This document shows positions 44,281 through 55,799 of a stretch of DNA of 64,000 nucleotides, piece by piece (within the stretch, counting starts at the first letter, position 1; every line of letters starts with the position of its first letter). Below the pieces are notes generated by a model. The model saw only the letters and a program-made list of their open reading frames with translations. It made no database searches and had not been told where the DNA came from. Position numbers and translations under genes: made by a program. This DNA comes from Artemia franciscana (Eukaryota > Arthropoda > Branchiopoda > Anostraca > Artemiidae). The stretch is from the NCBI RefSeq assembly GCF_032884065.1, contig NC_088873.1, positions 1,302,001 to 1,366,000 on the forward strand, read 5' to 3'.

Positions 44281-46040
44281 TTCAAACAGTTCGTGGTAAC
44301 GAACTGTAGTAAGGAGCGACCCGGCTCAATAGTAAACGAAACTGTAAATAATAGAATTTTGATGCTAAAATATACATCAAAAGAATCGGATTTTCCTGCT
44401 GATTTTAAATATATAAGTTTCATCAAATTTGGTCTTTGTCAACAAAAGTTACGAGCCTGAGAAAATTTGTCTTCCTTTAGAAAATAGGGGAAAACACCCC
44501 CTAAAAGTCACACAATCTTAACGAAAATCACACCATCGCATTCAGCATATCAGAGAACCCTATAGCAAAATTTTCAAGCTCCTTTCTACAAAAATGTGGA
44601 ATTTCGTATTTTTTGCCAGAAGACAAATCACGGGTGCGTGTTTATTTGTTTGTTTTTTTTTGTTTTTTTTTTTCCCCAGGGGTCATCGTATCGACCAAGT
44701 GGTCCTAGAATGTTGCAAGAGGGCTCATCCTAACGGAAATGAAAAGTTCTAGTGCCCTTTTTAAGTGACCAAAAAAATTGGAGGGCACCTAGGCCCCCTC
44801 CCACGCTCATTTTTCTCCAAAGTCAACAGATTAAAATTTTGAGATAGCCAGTTTGTTCCGCATAGTCAAAAACCATAATAACTATGTCTTTGGTAATGAC
44901 TTACTCCCCCACAGTCCCTGGGGGAGGGGCTGCAAGTTACAAACTTCGACCAGTGTTTACATATAATAATGGTTATTGGGAAGTGTACAGCCGTTTTCAG
45001 GGGATTTTTTTTTTGTTTTGGGGGTGGAGTTGAGGAGAGGGGGCTATGTGGGAGGATCTTTCCCTGGAGAAATATGTCATGGGGGAACAGAAATTCAATG
45101 AAAAGGGTGCAGGATTTTCTAAAATTACTATAAAAAAAAAAAACAATGAAAAAATAAACATGGAAAAGCTTTTTCAATTGAAAGCAAGGAGTAGCATTGA
45201 AACTTAAAACGAACAGAGATTATTACGCATATGAGGGGTTCTAAAAATACTTTAGCATAAAGAGCGAGGTATTTAGGAGGAGATAAATACCTCGCTCTTT
45301 ATGCTATAGTATTTTTAGTAATTTCAACTATTTATTCTACGGCCTTTCTGATTCAGGGGTCATTCTTAAAGAATCGGCTCAAAACTTACGATTTAGTGTA
45401 AAGAGCGAGGTATTAATAAGGGTACAAACCCCCTCATATACAGAATAAAAATTTAAGAATATAAAAGTTTGTTACGTAAATTAATTCTTAAGTTACGTAT
45501 ATTTTTTACTAATAAAAAAGTTCGGTAAAAATTAAAATTTATAGTTGCCTTTTTGTGTAACCGAAAAATTGCATGGCAACTAGGCCTCCTTCTCCATTCC
45601 TTATTTCTCAAAATCGTCTGATCAGAACTAAGAGAAAGCCATTTAGCCAAAAAAGGAATTAAAATGTAAATTTCGTTTTAATAATTTATGTGTGGAGAGC
45701 CAAAATCAAACATGCATTAATTCAAAAGCGTTCAGAAATTACATTAAAAAAAACTAGTTTTTCTAACTGAAAGTAAGGAGCGACAGTAAAACTTAAAACG
45801 AACAGAAACTACTCCATATATGAAATGGGTTGTCCCCTCCGCAATCCCTCGCTCTTTACGCTAAAGCTTTTAATTGTTTTAAAAAATAGAATTGTGGCAA
45901 AGAGTCAAACTTTAGCGTAAAGAGCGAGGGTTGCGGAGGGGACAAATCGTTTCATATACGGAGTAGTTTCTGTTCGTTTTAAGTTTTACTGTCGCTCCTT
46001 ACTTTCAGTTAGAAAAAATTAGTTTTTTTTTTAATGTAAT
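44281..46040 (+). mobile_element. R1 copy 3, longest copy with terminal hairpin
   Basis: The most complete R1 here (about 1.76 kb): left hairpin CAGTTCGTGGTAACGAACTG, body, internal inverted module (~45170-45440), TAGTTGCCTTTTTGTGTAAC region, AAACATGCATTAATTC region, and the long terminal hairpin at 45738-46040. No open frame of coding character. The spacer of copies 1 and 2 is absent. Confidence 0.85.
45738..46040. repeat. Long near-perfect hairpin ending R1 copy 3
   Basis: A 303-base inverted repeat: left arm from ATTACATTAAAAAAAACTAG, right arm ending CTAATTTTTT-type text followed by TTAATGTAAT. Arms are about 140 bases with few mismatches around a centre near 45888 (TTTTAATTGTTTTAAAAAAT). 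Landmarks in both arms are CTGAAAGTAAGGAGCGAC, AAAACTTAAAACGAACAGAA and CTTTACGCTAAAG. A transcript through it would form long double-stranded RNA. Confidence 0.9.
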
Positions 46041-46402
46041 ATGTACAAAAGGCAGACCTCTGTTATAATTGCTTATTCTCTTCTATAGCTGGCTTATCAA
46101 TAAACAAAATAAAAACCTTTGCCCTAATATTAGTTTATCACTGACACACAAAGGAGAGGAGATTCTCAAGCAAGTGGCCCCCAGAATACTGGCATATTTG
46201 CTGAATATTAAGAAATTGTGAGAACTTTATATTTTTGATTAATTGATTCTTGTTTTAAGTGTTGCTCAAGTGTTTGGATGTTGACTTTTCCTTCAAATCA
46301 ACCAGGCCTAAAAAAAATTTCTGGAGAATTTAATAAGAAGTGCATTACCATTGCTGGACAAATATAAAAATAAAGAAAATGGTTTTTTGAGCTTACAGCA
46401 GC

Positions 46403-46515
46403 AGACTTTTCCAATATCCTGGTAAGTTATTCAATGATTATCATCTCTGTCTGCAGTTAATTTTTCCTTCGTTTTTTTTTTCTAATTGATAAGTTCTGCG
46501 GGAAGGGAAACAGAG
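46403..46515 (-). repeat. Inverted partial copy of the 48 kb tandem unit
   Basis: The inverse complement contains ACGAAGGAAAAATTAACTGC, AGACAGAGATGAT and CATTGAATAACTTAC, matching part of the unit at 48063-48845. It lacks the rest of the unit and has small differences. Confidence 0.75.
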
Positions 46516-47096
46516 GAATTTACACAACAAAAGTATTTTAAAAACTTGGAAAAAAAGCCTCAAATCCATTTTTGTTGAAAAGACCTGTATATGAACTTCT
46601 CCAATTTTTGTCAGTAGTGGGCTCCAAATTAAAAAAATGAAGAAGGAAAAAATGTTGGCAAATAATCAAAAAAATAAAAACATGACACCCAAAAGTTTAA
46701 AAAGGTTTAGCTTTCCTTTGAAATGATAGCTTTCTTTGAGAGCCAACAAATTCTAATTGTTAAAGTTTTCAATCAAACGTCTGCAATATTCTTACCCTGT
46801 CTTTTATTTTTTACCTTATTTGCCTTTTTTAATCTATGCCTCGCCCCAGCCCCCAAATTAATGTCACGTATACGTGCCTGTTTGTAGTTATAAATTTTTG
46901 ATTGTATCAAAACAAACCATTAATATGTTAAGGATGTATCAGACAAAACAAGCTAGCAAAAATATATTACAGGAGAATCAGTGAAAGATACTGCTGTGGC
47001 TTTTATCTTGGGGAAAGGCAGCTGCCTTTACTAAACAAACAAAAAAATAATACTATATAAATAATAGTATAAATACAAATATATAATATTATATAT

Positions 47097-47210
<114 letters not shown>

Positions 47211-48062
47211 TCATAAAAATAAACAAAGAAAAAATAAATATGTCCATTTCAAATTAACAATATGTTGAACAATAAAGGTCACTGTTTCAACAGCGTCATT
47301 AATATTAATAGTGAAACAAACTGAAAACAAATACACTATGAAGTAATAGCATTATCTTACTATTCAGTTGAATTGTCTGTAATTAGTCAGCTTATTAAAA
47401 GGTTCTGCTGGATGTAAAATAGTGTACACGGATTTGATTATCCAGTTTCAGAGAGTTCAACTGATAGCTTTATTTTTAAAATTAAAAAAAAGAAAAAGAT
47501 TTTCAGTTTTTTTGTGACAAAATGAATAACGCAGTGGAATTGTTTCAAGAACTTCAAAATTCTGCTGATTCCCAAGATGATTCTGATTCTTGAAAGAAAA
47601 AGTTTCTGATTCTGTTTTGTCATCACAGCAGTTATAAAAATTACAATGGATGTAAGAAAAAAATAGCTTGAATACTTGGAAGCCCCTCACAGTTTATTTT
47701 TCTACAGTCTAGAATAATAGAGTCCAGCTTATTTTTTTTTATTTCATTTCATAATTAGCTTGAATTAATTAAAGCTGGAATTTTTGTAGTAAAAATTCTA
47801 ATTTAACAACCAGTATGTTCTTCTAGCCTTTTGAAGCACCAAGAAACTCAAATTGTTTTTTTCTGATTCCTCTCATAGTAGTTAATAATATGGTAGTCTG
47901 AACTTCTATTAAGATAGATTTATATACATTATTTTTAATAAGACACAGTTTTAGTATTTTGTCTTTCATGATGCAAAACAGTAAAGTTGTCAGGATTTTG
48001 TAAAACCATAACCAAAAGAGGTATGGTATACCAGCCAAATGTGTAGGCTCTTCTGTTCCATG

Positions 48063-48845
48063 AAAGAAATAAACCTACAAAGTGATTTAAAAGTTCATGA
48101 CACTAGCAAAATATGTTTCACAAGCAATTGTCCCCTAGACTTTGAAAAATATTCTTTTTGTTATATCCAGTAAAAAAAGACCCTCCGCCTGATTCTGAAA
48201 AATGGCTTTTTGTATCTTCATTTAAGATAAATAGAAATACCTGCCTTCCCTCCTACAGAACTTCTTAACTAAATAAAAATAAAAAAAAACACGAAGGAAA
48301 AATTAACTGCAGACAGAGATGATCATCATTGAATAACTTACAAGATATTAAAAGAAATAAACCTACAAAGTGTTTTAAAAGTTCATGACACTAGCAAAAT
48401 ATGTTTCATAAGCAATTGTCCCCTAGACTTTGAAAAATATTTTTTTTTGTTATATCCAGTAAAAAAAAAGACCCTCCGCCTAATTCTGAAAAATGGCTTT
48501 TTGTATCTTCATTTAAGATAAATAGAAATACTTGCCTTCCCTCCTACAGAACTTCTTAACTAAAAAAAATAAAAATAAAAAAAAACACGAAGGAAAAATT
48601 AACTGCAGACAGAGATGATCATCATTGAATAACTTACAAGATATTAAAAGAAATAAACCTACAAAGTGTTTTAAAAGTTCATGACACTAGCAAAATATGT
48701 TTCACAAGCAATTGTCCCCTAGACTTTGAAAAATAATTTTTTTTTGTTATATCCAGTAAAAAAAAGGCCCTCCGCCTGATTCTGAAAAATGGCTTTTTGT
48801 ATCTTCATTTAAGATAAATAGAAATGCTTGCATTCCCTCCTACAT
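48063..48845. repeat. Tandem repeat, 288-296 bp x 2.7
   Basis: Units start AAAGAAATAAACCTACAAAG at 48063, 48351 and 48647. The third is cut after CATTCCCTCCTACA. Units are nearly identical apart from A-tract length, so the duplication is recent. No ORF spans a unit. Confidence 0.95.
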
Positions 48846-49734
48846 TTTCGTGAATTGGTGTCCCTGGTTATTCTAAGGTTTGCAGCTAATGAAGGTGTTA
48901 TTTCGCATCCTGCCCTCTGTGAACTATTGTGCATTGAAACTGAAGAAGGGAAAATCTTTAATTTGCTTTGTGCATTTTAAATCTCACTGTTCTATTACTG
49001 GCCAAAATGTAAGCGCGTCATTATATTTCTAATCCGAGTGTAAAATTAACAGGCCGTAGTCTAACAGGCCGTTAAGGCCGTAGTCCAATGCACCCGTCCC
49101 AATCAGGACGAGTTCAATCCTAGTTGATAACTGATAATTTTAAGCATGATTGCTGTAATTAGTTATCAATTGATGGTTAAGCTATCAAACACTGGTTAAG
49201 GTATGTCAAATATCAAAACAACATAAAAAATTAATGTGGATGGCAAACTTTTACATAGTCAAAAATCTAGATTTCTTTAGCATTTTTTTTTAAAGAAAAA
49301 TGTTTTATGAATGAAAAAATAGCAAACTTACCTCTGGCACATGAGTAAAAATATGGACAGCCTAGTTAGAGTAAATTTCCTCGCATTGTCTCTAAGGGAA
49401 TATACAATTCTAACTTACATTGACGGATGTTGAACTAAAGTAAAAGATCTATACATATCCAGATTACCAAAGCGTATGTGCAATATCTCTTGAACACTTA
49501 GGGCTATTAAACCGAAACTTTCAGAGAATGTTGAGGAGGATTTGTAACTAAAGCAAAAGTCGCTGTTTGCATTTACGATTCTAATTATAGCTTTTTAGAG
49601 TTTTATAAGAATTCATCTGATTTTTGGCTTTTAATATTACCCCTCCCCCCTAAAAAATACTTATTTAATCTTTTACACACCACTTCAGTTAATTTAATAG
49701 AAAACAACTGTGTGGTTTAAGTTTGCTTTGAATT
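48846..49734. other. Non-coding stretch
   Basis: No supported gene. A short internal repeat of AGGCCGT sits at about 49051-49082, next to GAGTTCAATCCTAG, which is B-box-like but too weak for a SINE call. Confidence 0.4.
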
Positions 49735-50048
49735 AAAAGACAAGTTGTTTAGGTGAAAGTAAGAATCAACATTAAAACTATATGAACGAAGCTGCCCTCT
49801 CCTCAACCCCTCGTCTGTTACATTGGTGTTTTTTTAGTGGTTTCTAAAAGCTTGGTTTCTCCCCTTTTTTTGAAAATAAGGAAAATTTTCTCATTCTTGT
49901 TGCCGTTAATAGGTAAAATTAAACTAATGAAACTTATATATTTGAAATCAGCATTTTAAGTCAATTCTTTTGATATATCTGTTGGTATAAAAATTCGTAT
50001 AGAGTTTTGGTTGCTATTGAGCTGGGTTGCTCCTTACTTACAGTTCGC
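49735..50048 (-). mobile_element. R1 fragment, inverted and internally deleted
   Basis: The inverse complement begins GCGAACTGTAAGTAAGGAGC, AACCCAGCTCAATAGCAAC, continues through the first ~200 bases of R1, then jumps to the hairpin-arm text (CTCCTCAACCCCTC, AAGTAAGAATCAACATTAAA). The same internal-deletion architecture as copy b at 13428. Confidence 0.7.
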
Positions 50049-50264
50049 TAGGATTTCGTTGAGTGACTCTAAAATGCAAATCCAGGATAACCAACAAGGA
50101 ATATCCTGACTAGATCCTTCTATCCTAGCGAGTATGAAAGGGGAAATTGTTGGAAGCCATCCAATTATATTGAAATTAATAGTGCTACTTCAACCTATAA
50201 TGTGAAAAAAAGATATTTTTATCCTTTTTTTATAGCGAAATTACTGCCCAAGGATTATAGATTC

Positions 50265-50760
50265 CCTTAAAAGATCCCTATCTCTGCTCAAATTCCATCC
50301 TCTCCTGGGGCTTTGTTGTTTTTTAATGTTTTTCCGAGCCCTCAGAACATCAGCAAATGACGATGGCTGTAGAACTATCTGGAAGGGCTCCTTCGGAACA
50401 CTCTGGAAATCGGGTAGATCACCCGTAGCTTTTGTGGGATTAAGGAGCTCGGAGAAATGTTCTTTTCATCTTTAAAAGCGGTCTTCTTCCGTCTGAATAA
50501 GGTTGTCCATTTTGTCTTTCACGGAGTCCATGAAGATGGGTGACTTGCCTGGCGCTTCCCTCAGTAGCTTGAATGTTTTTCTTAGGTCATGCGATTCTGC
50601 TGTTTGTTGCATATCAGAGACCATTTGTGACCAATATGTCTCCCTGTCGGTACGAGCAGACTGCTTTACCAGCTTGCGAGCAGTTTTTAGAGGTTCTTTA
50701 GGGCCACTGAGAAGGGGCCGTGTCCCCATGTCCCCATAGATGACCCAGTAACAGTTGAGT
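50265..50760 (-). pseudogene. RTE-like LINE fragment (linker and RT start)
   Basis: Minus strand: KLVKQSARTDRETYWSQMV, MQQTAESHDLRKTFKLLRE, DNLIQTEEDRF, then after a frame change HFSELL and the NNKAPGEDGI-type entry to the RT. It is RTE-type linker text. Truncated at both ends. Confidence 0.75.
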
Positions 50761-50789
50761 CGCTTGTAGGGCCACTGTCGAACAGGCCG

Positions 50790-52350
50790 GCTGTGCAGAT
50801 GAAAAGGACCAGAAAAAGAGGCAAGAGAGAAGGTGAATGGGTCAAGAATAAAATCTAAGTGGCAGTTAATTCCAGAACAGTTTATTCTGACCCTACTGAA
50901 AGTATGAAGCACTGGAAAGAACGTCAGATGAAAGCAAACAAGTGGAGTTCGACATGTCTCTACTTTTGTCTCACAAGTAGCCAAGAATAGCGACAACAGA
51001 TTTTTGAAGCGTTATGGGCTTTGTTAAGAGAGATGGAAAAAATGTTTTATCTCAAGACTACTAAATACCTGCCAAAGAGGAGAAAAAAATAACAACTAGG
51101 AGAAGGAACGCTTTGTTTTATTATGTGACAGCCGAGGAGAAAATGTACCGCGTAACATTGGACATTGACCAGAAACAGATTTATTATGCACATGATACTA
51201 AGGTTTCTGATGATGTACTTAGACCCAAACAAATTCCACCACCTGCAAGTAAAACAAGCTGATGCTTTAAATTGCGTTAACGAACATATAATGTCTTTTC
51301 CAAAAGTGGAGTCTCATTACGGTCGGTCCAAAACTTTTCGTAAATATCTTGACGGCAGTTTAAATTGGCGAAAAAATGTTCAAACCTTATGAGGAAAAAT
51401 ACCGTTTTGATTCTGAAAAGCCTGTGGGAGAGACAGTGTATCGCAGAGTGTTTAGTACCGAATTTAACTTGGCTTTTCATGTACCCAAAAGTGGTAGATG
51501 GTACATGTGAGGAAGTAAAGGCTGCTAGTAGGAACGACATAGATTTACCAGAGTCAGTTCGGGTGAACTACGAGAAGCGAGTGAAAGGAAAATCAGAGAG
51601 TAGAGAGGAGCGTCAAAAGGACCGTTCTAATCATTCAGTGTCAGTTCTCTGTTTTGATCTAGAAAATATTTTTTCGCTACCCAAGGGAAATGTCTCTGCT
51701 TTCTGCACCCATAATATTTTCTGAATTTTGAAGCATGCTCAAAAGCCTATAAAATATAGTAAGCATTGGCTTTCTCAATGGTCAAATGTATCGAATTCCG
51801 CCAGAATTTCTGTAAAAGAACATGGTACAAAGGGTATTTTGTAAATGATCAATGTAAAGTTGTACAAATTGCCCCAGAGATAATCTTTCAGGAAGTGAAG
51901 GGGAAAGGCATGTCAGAGGTAAGCGTAATTGAGAATTTTGAGGTTGCAAAGCCTATCTTTTGGGTCAAGAACTTGCCAGGCGATGAGATAAAAGATATAG
52001 AGTCTGTCGTGCGATTTATGCTGGTTGTCGATGTAAATCACTACCCAACATTCTTCAAAAAGGACTTGCCAGGGCTTGCTTCAAGGAAGGGTCATAAAAC
52101 TATCAAAGATGTTTCAAGTAAACAGCCCAGTTCCACGAATGCTACGGCTGAGAGCTGTCCCGAAGAGAAAGCTGTCACACGTCAAGACAGGGAAAAAAAC
52201 GAAAGGCATAAATTTAAGTGTACCCGTTTCTTGACATTCTTTTGCATGCATTTGTTGATATATTACATCTCAATTTCTTTAAAAGTTTTACTCAGTTTAC
52301 ACTCACACCTTACAGGTCAGTTTTACCGTAATCGCATGTCTGGTGTTTAA
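50790..52350 (+). pseudogene. Degenerate copy of a multi-copy arthropod protein gene
   Basis: Plus-strand coding text recoverable only by changing frame several times. In order: KREGEWVKNKI; RQMKANKWSSTCLYF; ALFYYVTAEEKMYRVTLD, IDQKQIYYAHDTKVSDDVL; MSFPKVESHYGRSKTFRKYL; VYRRVFSTEFNLAFHVPKSG; CEEVKAASRND; VLCFDLENIFSLPKGNVS. It ends with WYKGYFVNDQCKVVQIAPEI, IFQEVKGKGMSEVSVIENF and DIESVVRFMLVV. The order and style match long uncharacterised proteins present in many copies in insect and crustacean genomes, presumably transposon-derived; I cannot name the family. At least four frame breaks and internal stops are visible. No terminal repeats found. Confidence 0.65.
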
Positions 52351-53034
52351 CACGCTTGAACCGGTTTTGACGTATCTGACTAGTTTACCACCTGTTAAAA
52401 CCCAATTGACGTAACAATATTTTGGCAATTTATTATGCCGGAACTGTTTTATATTTTGCTTGGAAATTCACACAATCCCTTTTATAAAGCCATGCTTTTC
52501 AGAATGCAATTTTTTTGCTTCATACTCCAACCATTTCTGTTCTGCAAGTTTGCAAACATTCAAACTTTTTTTTGCCGAGTAGTTCAACTACAACGATGTG
52601 CTTTATTTTCAATGTGTTCCATCCTCGTTGTTAACTAACCTATTGAAGGAAACAGTGGAATCTCTGCTCTTGTAACATGCTTGAAGGACTCTCCCCGACT
52701 TCAAGAATTGGAAATGTAGAGGCAGGAAGATAAGATGCAATATCTGCTGAATGGTTCAACACACATTAGCACATGGGAGGGATAACAGGAAAAGGTTTTA
52801 TCCCTACCCTTGGAGTTTTTGGGAGCTTAAATTGACATAACTTAAACGTTACCGCTAAGTGGTATTCTCCAATCAAGGAGAAAGGTCTGCTAATCAATGA
52901 ACACGTGACTTTTATGGAGCCAGGAAGAAATTTAAGAAAGGGAAAGTTAGAAACTAACAGCCGAGTCAATTTTAAAATGGGAGAAGTAACATTGGAACAA
53001 GAATTGCAAGCTCTGGTCCTGTTTTTAAAAGACC
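52351..53034. other. Non-coding stretch
   Basis: Nothing assignable between the degenerate gene and the minisatellite. Confidence 0.4.
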
Positions 53035-53545
53035 AAAGGGATCAGAGGGCTACTATTTCCCCTCCCATGTCACTTTTTCCCCTCCCAAGTCACTATGTCC
53101 CATGACATAAGGCATCAGAGTAGTACTATATCCCCCCCGTGTCACTTTCCCATGACCAAAGAAATCAGAGGGCTTCTATTTCCCCTCCCACGTCACTTTT
53201 TCTCATTACCAAAGGGCTATTATTTCCCCTCCCGCATCACTTCTTCCCATGACCAAAGGGATCAGAGGGCTTCTATTTTCCCTCCTATGTCTTTTTCTCG
53301 TGACCAAAGGGATCAGAGGGCTACTATTTCCCATCCTGTGTCACTTTTCCCATGACCAAAGGGGTCAGAGGGCTACTATTTCCCCTCCCGAATCACTTTT
53401 TCCCATGATCAAAGGGACCAGAAGGCTTCTCTTTCCCCTCCCGCGTCACTTTTTCCCACGACCAAAGGTATCAGAGGGCTACTATTTTCCCTCCCGCGTC
53501 ACTTTCCCATGAGCAAAGGGATCAAAGAGCTACTATTTTCCCTCC
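53035..53545. repeat. Minisatellite, ~53 bp unit, about ten copies
   Basis: Units of the pattern AAAGGGATCAGAGGGCT, ACTATTTCCCCTCCC, CGTCACTTTTTCCCATGACC, varying between about 40 and 60 bases by small deletions. All three frames stay open over long parts, producing spurious repetitive open frames. Confidence 0.95.
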
Positions 53546-53796
53546 TGCTTCATTTTTTCCCCGACTTCACAAAATTAAAATAAAGGCATGAGAATGTAGT
53601 TTCTTAAGATTGTATCCCCTCCTTCATCAGAAAAACACTGCCTTAGGGATGGACCGGATGTGCACCTATTTTTACTTCAAACAATTTCGGTTTAACGTAA
53701 ATTTAATATCATTTAGCAGCTTATTCAACTTCAAAATAGTTATTTTATTTATTAATATTAAGCATTGATAATAATTAATTTGTGTTAACATTTTAG

Positions 53797-53923
53797 TTAT
53801 CCTGAAACATCGTGCATTGAAGAAATGGCAGAATAACGAGAAGGCTTCTGCTGTAAATCTCCTGTTAAACTCTCATGATTCTAGCATTCGTGACAGAGTT
53901 CTTCACTATTTCCGTAATAATGT
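53797..53923 (+). CDS. Candidate internal exon A of an unknown host gene
   Basis: The acceptor TTAACATTTTAG ends at 53796 and the consensus donor GTAAGT starts at 53924. The frame that takes two bases from the exon start is open: LKHRALKKWQNNEKASAVNL followed by LLNSHDSSIRDRVLHYFRNN. The text has normal amino-acid composition with amphipathic helices. It ends with two bases of a codon (phase 2), completed by the next exon at 54724 without a stop. Family not recognised. Confidence 0.6.
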
Positions 53924-54723
53924 GTAAGTATATTACTACCATCAGCATCAAAGCTGTCAAATTATTGCAGTTCATAGGCATCTTAAGTTAGGGCACTGTC
54001 AAACACCCCTCTTCCATCCCATCCTGTTTAAAGCATCTATTTTAGCCACTCTTTTACTAATATAAAATCAACTAACTTTTAGAGGATTTATTAGGCTCAT
54101 AATAACTCTTGTGTGTCGGTCCATGCGAAATGACATATTACTTTTATTCAATGAAAATAAAGTTTCATGACTAGAAAAAGAGCTCAACGACTGTGTAGAG
54201 TCTAGATTTTTCGGGAGGATGAAGGGTCTTCAGAAGGCCGTCTGGATAGGTTTTTCTTATCCCCTTCCCTGTGTGCATGTGTAGGATTAATCCAGAATAA
54301 AATGTATATTACTTGTTTTTGGGTTTTCACTTAATCATCTTGTCTGTTTGTGTAAATTTATTGTTATTTTTTTCTGTAAATAGCTCTAAGTTTCTGAATC
54401 CGGAAAAATAAATTAAACCAAAAGGATTTCAAATATTTATGCATAATAACCAGAGGCCACTGGCCTGGAATTTGGCGGTATCAGACTGGATGTGGGATAT
54501 GTTCTTTATTGCTCTGGCACTATTTTTCTGTTAAAATGGGGTCCCTTATTAAATCTGATACTTATTATTTTTGCGCTGATTTGTGGGTAAAGCTTCACAT
54601 TTGACTAGGAAACAGGAGTTATGTTAAAAAAAAATTGTACAAATCATACAAAATGTTTAATACGAAACACAGAAAATGATTTTGAGTATAATTTATAAAT
54701 TATATCTGTTTTTTCTCTCTTAG

Positions 54724-54804
54724 ATTTTGTGAACTACATTTAACTACTTTTTCCTTACAAATTCGTAATCTGATATTCAGCTTTAACCATGAAGAAAGAG
54801 ACTT
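54724..54804 (+). CDS. Candidate internal exon B of the same gene
   Basis: The acceptor TTTTTTCTCTCTTAG ends at 54723; the donor GTGAGT follows at 54805. In the phase left by exon A the reading is FCELHLTTFSLQIRNLIF then SFNHEERDL, without a stop. Exactly 27 codons long, so it would preserve frame if skipped. It ends in phase 2, matching exon C. Confidence 0.6.
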
Positions 54805-54810
54805 GTGAGT

Positions 54811-55799
54811 GCTAGCTGACGAGTAGCAGAAGCTCCATGGTAAAAGCTATATCAAGGCTTGGTCTACTGAAGCGTACAGTCATCAGTTGCTTCTTCAAAG
54901 TTCAGGGTCATCGAGGCCTTGTTTGGAATTTGGTGTCTCTCTGATCCCCTTTTTACAATAGACCCCGGACTCCTCTAATCTAATTGAAAGAGTTCAAGGA
55001 CATGTCACCAATCAGATACGCGTACATGAAGTATGTCATATGACAAGAGAAGAGACCATCTGAAAAATCCAACACTCGCTTTCAGACGTTGTAGTGGTCA
55101 GATGATAATTGACTTACAAATATAGAAGCCAGCCATACAACACCGTCGGTACGATTTTGTCAATTTTGGTGCAGTTTAGACGTCTTTTTACTAGTTGGTA
55201 TATTTGAAAATTTTGTTATGCAATACCAAATTTCTGTGCAATTTTGCCTTGGATTTGCCTTGCAATTCTGACTTGGATATCTGTCCAAGTTTTAGTTTAT
55301 CGAAAATTTTATTTCTGTGTAAGTAAACTTTTAGGCTGCCGTTCAGATGGTCCAAAATGATCTCTTGTGGAACAATTTTTGTTGAAAAACTGGTACATTT
55401 TATTTCAAAGCGTTGTCAACGCTGCTTGTTACTTATCTTGCAGGTTGACACCACGCTGAAGTACTTAATATGCTAGCCAAGGAAGCAGTAAAGACTAGAA
55501 TACGCCAAAAAATTTCACCGAGTCTATTATCGATGACTGAAAAAGTATGCAACACAAAAAGGGACAGCACCAAATACTTTGTCTTTTCATTTAAAATTTA
55601 ACTATAAGCCATGGGAGTATTAGTGGGACAGACCGTTCCTCTTAGCTTTCTACTAATGCCCGATCTCCCTGAGAGCGTATTGCTTGGGAAGCGTATTTCA
55701 GCCCAAAAATGCCACCAAAACAGACCAAGCCCAGAAGAATTATCGATTAATCAGAATCCCGTTTGAATACTGAGTCCCGTTTACTAGACTGTAATTTCC
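54811..55799. other. Intronic or intergenic stretch
   Basis: I see no further exon with both splice sites and an open frame between exons B and C, apart from the GC-richer patch listed next. Confidence 0.35.

Noticed and set aside
49051-49130. B-box-like GAGTTCAATCCTAG next to an AGGCCGT repeat
   Set aside because: The A box is not convincing and the local repetition explains the pattern; insufficient for a SINE or tRNA call.
53095-53512. Repetitive protein-like open frames in the 53 kb region
   Set aside because: They are translations of the ~53 bp minisatellite, open in several frames because the unit lacks stops; unit lengths vary without preserving frame.
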